Positions 6,535 through 11,349 of a DNA stretch of 11,349 bases are shown in pieces. Every line of letters starts with the position of its first letter. Positions within the stretch are counted from its first letter, which is position 1. The notes below the pieces were generated by a model. It was not told the DNA's origin, made no database searches, and saw nothing but the letters and a program-made list of their open reading frames with translations. Origin of the DNA: Eutrophocola sp963925675 (GTDB lineage Bacteria > Pseudomonadota > Gammaproteobacteria > Pseudomonadales > Pseudohongiellaceae). The translations under genes and the position numbers were made by a program. Location: the NCBI GenBank assembly GCA_963925675.1, contig CAWUSW010000099.1:1-11349 (forward strand), written 5' to 3'.

Positions 6535-7573
6535 AAAACGCATACTCCTGTGGGTTTACATTTTAGTGGCCTGCACGCTTGTACGCGGAATATTTTTTAT
6601 CCAGCATATCAATGCACCCTTGCAGTTTACTGCCGAAATGAATGAGCAGCTGAATGAGCAATTGGAAAATGAATATCGCATTGAGGTGGAAGCCGGTTCT
6701 ACTTTTAACCGGATAGTAAACAGTTTGGCCGCGGATGGACTTATTGAATATCCTTTTGACCTGAGGCTGTACGGCAGGTTGTCAGGGAAAGCAAATACCA
6801 TCAAGGCAGGGGATTACCAGTTGACTGAAGGGATGAGCGCTCTGGACCTGCTGGAAAAAATGATTGCAGGACAGGTCATTGTTTATCAGGTGGTACTTGT
6901 AGAGGGCTGGACACTGATTCAGGCTCTTGATGCTATACAGAGCCATCCAATGGTGACCAGTACTCTTGCATCAGACAATCAATCCGAACTTAAATCTGCC
7001 CTACAGTCCCTGCTGCAATCGGAAAAATATCCTGAGGGTCTGATTTTTCCCGATACGTATAATTTCAGCAGAGGGGCAACGGACCGGGCACTAATTGAGC
7101 GAGCCGCTGAAACAATGCAAGACGTTCTTGCTGAAGAGTGGCCGGGACGGGATGTAGGACTGCCATACAACAACCCATATGATGCGCTGATTATGGCGTC
7201 AATTATAGAAAAAGAAACAGGGCTTGCTTCAGAAAGGGAACAGATAGCGGGCGTTTTTATTCGTCGCTTAAATCAGGGTATGCGTTTGCAAACTGATCCA
7301 ACGGTGATTTATGGCCTGGGAGAATCCTATGACGGGGATTTAACCCGTACAGATTTACGCACAGCCACCCCTTATAATACATATATGAACTCCGGGTTAC
7401 CGCCAACGCCTATTGCCTTGCCCGGCAGGGAAGCGATTGCTGCCAGCCTCCATCCGGGGCAGGGTGATACACTGTATTTCGTTGCCCGCGGAGACGGAAG
7501 TCATTATTTTTCCAGTACTCTGCAAGAGCATGAACAGGCAGTGCAACAGTATCAGTTGAGTAATACGCAGTAG
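6521..7573 (+). CDS. mltG: Endolytic murein transglycosylase MltG (YceG-like)
   Basis: MltG is an inner-membrane endolytic transglycosylase that cleaves nascent glycan strands and is thought to set their length. The 350-residue protein has a short basic N-terminus, one hydrophobic segment (about 8-28, interrupted by R22) and a periplasmic remainder. A LysM-like region comes first (IEVEAGSTFNRIVNSLAADG through IKAGDYQLTEGMS, about 54-106). The YceG catalytic domain follows, with PEGLIFPDTYNF at 171-182 and SIIEKETG at 227-234; E230 corresponds to catalytic E218 of E. coli MltG. LQTDPTVIYGLG, TPYNTY, GLPPTPI and the final YFVARGDGSHYFSST are all standard family motifs. The start lies inside the end of pabC. 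The gene is followed after 19 bases by tmk. Confidence 0.95.
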   Translation: MQLNKKRILLWVYILVACTLVRGIFFIQHINAPLQFTAEMNEQLNEQLENEYRIEVEAGSTFNRIVNSLAADGLIEYPFDLRLYGRLSGKANTIKAGDYQLTEGMSALDLLEKMIAGQVIVYQVVLVEGWTLIQALDAIQSHPMVTSTLASDNQSELKSALQSLLQSEKYPEGLIFPDTYNFSRGATDRALIERAAETMQDVLAEEWPGRDVGLPYNNPYDALIMASIIEKETGLASEREQIAGVFIRRLNQGMRLQTDPTVIYGLGESYDGDLTRTDLRTATPYNTYMNSGLPPTPIALPGREAIAASLHPGQGDTLYFVARGDGSHYFSSTLQEHEQAVQQYQLSNTQ

Positions 7574-7592
7574 AGAATTTAAAAGGTGCACT

Positions 7593-8252
7593 ATGGTGTC
7601 TGAAAACAACAATGCCGGCTTTGTCGTATTGGAAGGAGTTGATGGTGCCGGTAAAGGCGTACAAAGCCAATTGCTTTTAAAAGCCATGCAAGATGCCGGA
7701 CTTGATGTAATCCTGACTCGGGAGCCAGGAGGGTCGCCAGGCGCTGAAGAAATCAGACGCTTGATTGTCGAAGGAGAAGTAAATCGCTGGGATGACATGA
7801 CTGAGCTTTTGCTGATCTATGCCGCCCGCCGTTCGCACCTGGTAGAGACAATCTGGCCCGCCCTGAAAAGAGGAACCTGGGTAATATCGGACCGTTTTGC
7901 AGATTCCTCAAGAGCCTTCCAGGGTGTTGCTGGCAAGCTTGGACTTGATCTTGTGGAAAGAGTTCATCAGGAAGTACTGGGTGATTTCTGTCCGGATCTG
8001 ACCATAATCCTCGATTTGGATCCCGGGATTTCATTGGTCAGGGCTGGTGCCCGCGGTGGTAAAGAAGACAGATTTGAGCAGAAAGGTCTGGAATATCAAT
8101 CTCTGGTAAGAGAAGGATTCAGGCAGCTTGCCAAAATGACCCCTGATTCAAGAAAGCTTATTAATGCCTCAGGCAGCATTGACGAAGTGAGCCGCCAAAT
8201 AATAAACGCATTTAATTCACATTTTGATTCCATGTTAAGTACACCGAAATGA
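7593..8252 (+). CDS. tmk: Thymidylate kinase with an atypical P-loop
   Basis: Tmk phosphorylates dTMP to dTDP for DNA synthesis. The 219-residue protein has the usual order: P-loop EGVDGAGKGVQ (14-24), the dTMP-binding REPGG (43-47), AARRSHL (77-83), the DRFADS motif (100-105), FQG (109-111) and an arginine-containing lid (RAGARGG, 150-156). Two things are odd. After the P-loop lysine K21, the Ser/Thr-Thr normally seen in thymidylate kinases is Gly-Val. In addition, the segments VEGEVNRWDDMTELLLIYAA and GGKEDRFEQKG resemble alphaproteobacterial Tmk proteins more than the gammaproteobacterial form; this comparison is from memory. AAGGTG (7583-7588) precedes ATG 7593, and the stop overlaps the holB start (ATGA). 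Its position between mltG and holB is the standard one. Confidence 0.93.
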   Translation: MVSENNNAGFVVLEGVDGAGKGVQSQLLLKAMQDAGLDVILTREPGGSPGAEEIRRLIVEGEVNRWDDMTELLLIYAARRSHLVETIWPALKRGTWVISDRFADSSRAFQGVAGKLGLDLVERVHQEVLGDFCPDLTIILDLDPGISLVRAGARGGKEDRFEQKGLEYQSLVREGFRQLAKMTPDSRKLINASGSIDEVSRQIINAFNSHFDSMLSTPK

Positions 8253-9253
8253 GCCTGGCTGAGAACACAAGCGAATTACTTCCGTGGATGAAGGACGATT
8301 TCAGGCAACTGGTCGCTCTAAAAGAGTCGAATAAACTTGCCCATGCTTATCTGTTTGGCGGACAACAGGGACTGGGTAAACTTCTCCTTGCGAAGCATTT
8401 TTCCCATTACCTGCTCTGTACCAATACTCGTGGTAACGATGTCTGTGGTGAATGTCGTGAATGCCAGCTGCTGTCGGCAGGAACGCATCCTGATCTGAAA
8501 TTGATTCAACCAGAAGATTCCAGTGAAATTAAAATCCAGCAGATTCGTGAGACGATAAATTTTATTTCCAAAACATCCTCACGGGGAGGGTATAAAATTA
8601 TTATCATAGAACCTGCCGAGGCACTAAATACCAACAGCGCTAATGCTTTATTAAAAGTACTGGAAGAACCCTCGGACAATACTTTGTTAATTCTTGTTTC
8701 GCATCAGCCTGCACTTTTAATGGCAACCATTCGCAGTCGCTGTCATTTGAAAAAATTCAACCGTCCTTCGCCAGAGCTCTCAATACCCTGGCTTGAATCA
8801 AAAAATGTCAGAGCATCTGCCGCCGAACTATTACGCATCGCCAATAACATTCCTTTACGTGCACTTCATTTTGCCGATGACGATGCTCTACATGATCGAA
8901 GCGTTTTACATACTGTACTGGAGAAACTGCTACAGGGAAAAATGAACATTGCCGAAGCAGCAAGCCAATGTGAACATTACAGCCTTGAAGACAATATTGA
9001 AGCGTTGATGCTTTGCTCTTCAGACATTGTGATCCACAATCAAATGGGGCCAGCAAATAGTGAATCTCCTTTGCATGACCATGACCTGCAATCACTTGCT
9101 GCTTTTTTTGAGAGTGGTACTAGACTGAAGGCATTGCATGAATTTTATCAGGAGCTGTTAACAGCACGCCGCGTAATAAACAGCACATCCAACCCGAACA
9201 GAATGCTTGTGCTGGAATCATTATTTTTCAACTGGGCATCGATGGCGCGTTGA
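8249..9253 (+). CDS. holB: DNA polymerase III subunit delta' (clamp loader)
   Basis: HolB is the delta' subunit of the clamp loader that places the beta clamp on primed DNA. The 334-residue length is typical. The AAA+-like N-terminal domain has AHAYLFGGQQGLGK (31-44); delta' does not hydrolyse ATP, so the imperfect Walker A is expected. A four-cysteine zinc module follows (C57, C66, C69, C72), then HPD (80-82), the ALNTNSANALLKVLEEP helix region (125-141) and the SRC motif (163-165) used as an arginine-finger element in clamp loaders. The C-terminal domain is more divergent, as usual for delta'. The ATG overlaps the tmk stop by four bases with no strong ribosome binding site, so translation is probably coupled to tmk. 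Confidence 0.94.
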   Translation: MSLAENTSELLPWMKDDFRQLVALKESNKLAHAYLFGGQQGLGKLLLAKHFSHYLLCTNTRGNDVCGECRECQLLSAGTHPDLKLIQPEDSSEIKIQQIRETINFISKTSSRGGYKIIIIEPAEALNTNSANALLKVLEEPSDNTLLILVSHQPALLMATIRSRCHLKKFNRPSPELSIPWLESKNVRASAAELLRIANNIPLRALHFADDDALHDRSVLHTVLEKLLQGKMNIAEAASQCEHYSLEDNIEALMLCSSDIVIHNQMGPANSESPLHDHDLQSLAAFFESGTRLKALHEFYQELLTARRVINSTSNPNRMLVLESLFFNWASMAR

Positions 9254-9284
9254 TAAATAATAGAACTCACAGGGAAAGTGTTTT

Positions 9285-9641
9285 ATGTCTGAAGGTCATC
9301 GTACGCAATCAAAGAAAAACATTTTCCGCCTGCATATCAGGGATACTCATACCCTTGAAAAAATCTATATGCCCTACATAAAAAACGGGGGATTGTTCGT
9401 CCCTGGGGATGCTGATGCAGCAATTGGTGATCAGGTGTTTTTAATGATTACCCTGTTCGATCATGCCTCCAAAATGGCCATAGATGCCACGATAATCTGG
9501 ATAACACCAAAGCATACTCAGGAAAACAAAGTACAGGGTTTTGGTGTACGTTTTAATGACAATGACAATAAATATAAAAACAGGCTGAAAAGCGCCTTGC
9601 CTGCCAAGGAAAATCCATGCCGCCAGGTTTTTGCCATGTAA
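9285..9641 (+). CDS. pilZ: Type IV pilus assembly protein PilZ
   Basis: The 118-residue protein matches the founding PilZ of type IV pilus biogenesis. It has YMPYIKNGGLFVP at 28-40, WITP at 72-75 and GFGVRF at 85-90, all typical of the holB-linked PilZ of Pseudomonas and relatives. Like that protein it lacks the RxxxR and D/NxSxxG residues used by c-di-GMP-binding PilZ domains. It is therefore expected to act through partner proteins (in other species the PilB ATPase and FimX) rather than by binding the nucleotide itself. AGGGAAAG (9271-9278) precedes ATG 9285. The gap to holB is 31 bases, so it is probably the last gene of the fabF-tmk-holB transcript. It implies the organism makes type IV pili. 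The tatD gene commonly found next is absent here. Confidence 0.92.
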   Translation: MSEGHRTQSKKNIFRLHIRDTHTLEKIYMPYIKNGGLFVPGDADAAIGDQVFLMITLFDHASKMAIDATIIWITPKHTQENKVQGFGVRFNDNDNKYKNRLKSALPAKENPCRQVFAM

Positions 9642-9688
9642 TCTGTGGCAAGTCGTTAAGCAGCGCGTCTATGACAGGCTGTGCTGGA

Positions 9689-10819
9689 TTACCGGTATAA
9701 AATTTCTGTTACTGCATCACCGATTGCAAGACTGGCAGTAAGTCCCGGCGACTCAATACCGAACAATTGTACAAGACCATCATAAGCAAACGTTTTGCCA
9801 TCCTGGATAACAAAATCTGCGGCGCCATTTTTCGAGATGAGCTTGGGCCTGATGCCAGAGTAGGCAGGCTGTAGAGTGTGCTTACTAATTGCTGGATAGT
9901 ATTGCGCAATAGCTGCTCTGAATTTTTCTTCCTTGCCCGGGTTAATGGAATAATCAATGCTGGTAAGCGCTTCAGTATCGGGGCCGAATTTTACCTGCCC
10001 AGCCATATCCAGGGTGACATGGATGCCCAGGCCTTTAAAATTTTGTTCGGGAACCGGATAAATCAAATGTTGGAAAGGAGACTTACCCTGGAGAGTGAAA
10101 TAACTTCCTTTTACCAGGGCCTGGGTGGGTATTTCTGATTCAGGAAAAGCCGCTATTTTAGTGGCGACTTCCTGCGCATTCAGGCCTGCAGCATTAACCA
10201 ATTGTGAACAGGTAAATTGATAAGCGCTATCCTGACACTGACTCTCTACAAGAAAACCATTGCTATGACGTTCAATTCTGCCTGCTGTGGTTAATGGGGC
10301 AAAAATCAAACCGCTGTTTTCTGCCTGGTGCAACAGGGATTGCATATAGGCATGACTGTCTATAATTCCGCTTTCAGGAGAATACAAGGCATGATGCGCG
10401 TGTATATGAGGTTCTCTGAGTTTGATCTGACGCGCAGAAATGAGTTCAAGATTTTTCACATCATTGCCAAGTGCCCTCTGGTGTAATTTCTGTAATGCCT
10501 GCTCCTGATTTTCGCCTGCAATAATTAATTTGCCAGTTTTACGAAAGGGGATCCGATTAGTTTCGCAGTAGTGATAAAGCTGCTCACGTCCACTTACACA
10601 CATGGAAGCTTTTAGAGAGCCTGCTGGATAATATATGCCCGCATGAATAACTTCACTATTTCTACTACTGGTTTCCTGGCCGAATTGCCTATGCTGCTCC
10701 AGTAACACGACTGTTTTATTTTTGAATGCAGGGTGAGCGGTAATTTTATGTGCAACAGCAAGACCTATAACGCCGGCACCAATGATACAAATATCATGAT
10801 GATCCACATCAGCTGCCAT
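9689..10819 (-). CDS. L-2-hydroxyglutarate dehydrogenase-like FAD-dependent oxidoreductase
   Basis: The 376-residue protein belongs to the DAO/L2HGDH group of FAD enzymes. The Rossmann motif GAGVIG is at 14-19 and the ribose-binding acidic residue E41 ends the second strand. The family signature SSRNSEVIHAGIYYPAGSLK (51-70) closely parallels the HNSGVIHAGIYY motif of L-2-hydroxyglutarate dehydrogenases. The C-terminal GIESPGLTASLAIG helps close the FAD site. L-2-hydroxyglutarate oxidation to 2-oxoglutarate is the most likely activity. The SSRNSE variant also occurs in proteins with untested substrates, so I leave the symbol blank. No signal peptide is seen. A stop codon lies directly before ATG 10819 in frame, fixing the longest start, but no Shine-Dalgarno is obvious. 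The gene faces pilZ tail to tail (47-base gap) and lies 76 bases downstream of the transferase gene. Confidence 0.85.
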   Translation of the reverse strand: MAADVDHHDICIIGAGVIGLAVAHKITAHPAFKNKTVVLLEQHRQFGQETSSRNSEVIHAGIYYPAGSLKASMCVSGREQLYHYCETNRIPFRKTGKLIIAGENQEQALQKLHQRALGNDVKNLELISARQIKLREPHIHAHHALYSPESGIIDSHAYMQSLLHQAENSGLIFAPLTTAGRIERHSNGFLVESQCQDSAYQFTCSQLVNAAGLNAQEVATKIAAFPESEIPTQALVKGSYFTLQGKSPFQHLIYPVPEQNFKGLGIHVTLDMAGQVKFGPDTEALTSIDYSINPGKEEKFRAAIAQYYPAISKHTLQPAYSGIRPKLISKNGAADFVIQDGKTFAYDGLVQLFGIESPGLTASLAIGDAVTEILYR

Positions 10820-10836
10820 TTAATAAAAATGTTATT

Positions 10837-10872
10837 AAAACAAGTATTACAACATGTCTTGCAACACGTCTT
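10837..10872 (-). repeat. Three tandem 12-base imperfect repeats upstream of the FAD oxidoreductase
   Basis: Reading the minus strand, 10872-10837 gives AAGACGTGTTGC, AAGACATGTTGT and AATACTTGTTTT in direct tandem. The first two differ at two positions; the third is looser but keeps AA-AC-TGTT. The array begins 17 bases before the oxidoreductase ATG, at a position suited to an operator or an iterated regulator site of about one helical turn per unit. No known regulator is recognised. Confidence 0.5.
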
Positions 10873-10895
10873 ATAACAAAAGAGTTGCGCAACAA

Positions 10896-11349
10896 TCAGT
10901 AACCAGCGACGCCGCCAACATTCCTTGGATCAGAAACACCTTCAATAAAGTTCTCACCGCGCATAACTGAGTTTGCATCACCGATCGGAAAGCGTGAGCC
11001 ATTGAGCCCGGCATGCCCCATCGCTTCCAGCTCTCTGGCGACATCATCACTGAACGCGCCAATTTCATAACGTACTACATCTGGCTGCCATTGGTGATGA
11101 AAGCGGGGACTTGCCACAGCATCTTCAAGGGACATGCCATGATCAATAACGTTCATAACAACATGTAACACCGTGTTAATAATTGTTGAGCCCCCTGGGG
11201 AGCCGGTTAACAGAACCGGGCTGTTATTTCGTGTCACGATAGTCGGCGTCATGGAACTTAACATGCGTTTACCTGGTTGAATTTCGTTGGCCACTCTGCC
11301 AATGAGGCCGTAGGCATTAGGGCTGTCGGGCTTGCTGGAAAAATCATCC
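10896..11349 (-). CDS. ggt: Gamma-glutamyltransferase, C-terminal part (cut by window edge)
   Basis: Gamma-glutamyltransferase hydrolyses glutathione and gamma-glutamyl compounds or transfers the glutamyl group, typically in the periplasm, after cleaving itself into two subunits. The 151 codons seen are the end of the small subunit. The visible part starts at DDFSSKPDSPNAYGL, equivalent to the E. coli MDDFS segment, followed by GKRMLSSMTPTIV. The GSPGGS motif that lines the active site is next, then the conserved PRFHHQWQPD and SDPRNVGG end. The large subunit and the catalytic threonine lie beyond the edge, so autoprocessing and export cannot be judged. The C-terminus ends at a normal TGA. 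It is transcribed toward the FAD oxidoreductase, 76 bases away, and the two could share a transcript; no clear terminator separates them. Confidence 0.93.
   Translation of the reverse strand, partial: DDFSSKPDSPNAYGLIGRVANEIQPGKRMLSSMTPTIVTRNNSPVLLTGSPGGSTIINTVLHVVMNVIDHGMSLEDAVASPRFHHQWQPDVVRYEIGAFSDDVARELEAMGHAGLNGSRFPIGDANSVMRGENFIEGVSDPRNVGGVAGY

Noticed and set aside
7397..7798. Minus-strand open frame of 133 codons across mltG and tmk
   Set aside because: It is opposite two clear genes, has low-complexity composition and no motifs, so it is a shadow frame.
8360..8385. Imperfect Walker A in HolB as a sign of decay
   Set aside because: The delta' subunit does not hydrolyse ATP and commonly has a degenerate P-loop.
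9285..9641. PilZ as a c-di-GMP receptor
   Set aside because: The RxxxR and D/NxSxxG residues needed for binding are not present; it matches the non-binding pilus assembly type.
10884..10893. Palindrome GTTGCGCAAC as a terminator of ggt
   Set aside because: It is a 10-base perfect palindrome without room for a proper loop, so it cannot form a stable hairpin terminator.

Overview
The window is a conserved housekeeping block from a gammaproteobacterium outside the enterics. Most of it is the fatty-acid-synthesis neighbourhood in the order rluC (3' part), maf/yceF (reverse), yceD, rpmF, fabD, fabG, acpP, fabF, pabC, mltG, tmk, holB, pilZ. That order, and a PilZ-type type IV pilus gene after holB, resembles Pseudomonas and related lineages more than Escherichia. 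Base composition is moderate, with AT-rich stretches between genes. No tRNA, rRNA, CRISPR array, transposase or phage gene is visible.

Layout. Positions 1-102 carry the first 34 codons of an unrelated reverse-strand membrane protein. It abuts a 5'-truncated rluC (115-501), so there is a rearrangement or assembly junction near 103-115. Maf/YceF runs in reverse (473-1063). YceD and ribosomal protein L32 (rpmF) follow forward and end at a strong hairpin terminator (2006-2040). fabD starts only 47 bases later; plsX and fabH, often found between rpmF and fabD in other gammaproteobacteria, are absent. fabD-fabG, acpP and fabF supply malonyl transfer, ketoreduction, the acyl carrier and chain condensation. 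A second terminator separates acpP from fabF. From fabF (TTG start) through pilZ the genes are tightly packed or overlapping and probably form one transcript: fabF, pabC (folate), mltG (cell wall), tmk (dTTP), holB (DNA polymerase III) and pilZ (type IV pili).

After pilZ the usual tatD is missing. Two reverse-strand genes follow: an L-2-hydroxyglutarate-dehydrogenase-like FAD oxidoreductase (9689-10819) and the 3' end of a gamma-glutamyltransferase (10896 to the edge). Three tandem 12-base repeats lie between them.

I see no clear new multi-gene system. The points most worth checking are the truncated rluC junction, a thymidylate kinase with alphaproteobacterial-looking sequence and a degenerate P-loop, the missing plsX/fabH, and the 12-base repeats upstream of the FAD oxidoreductase.
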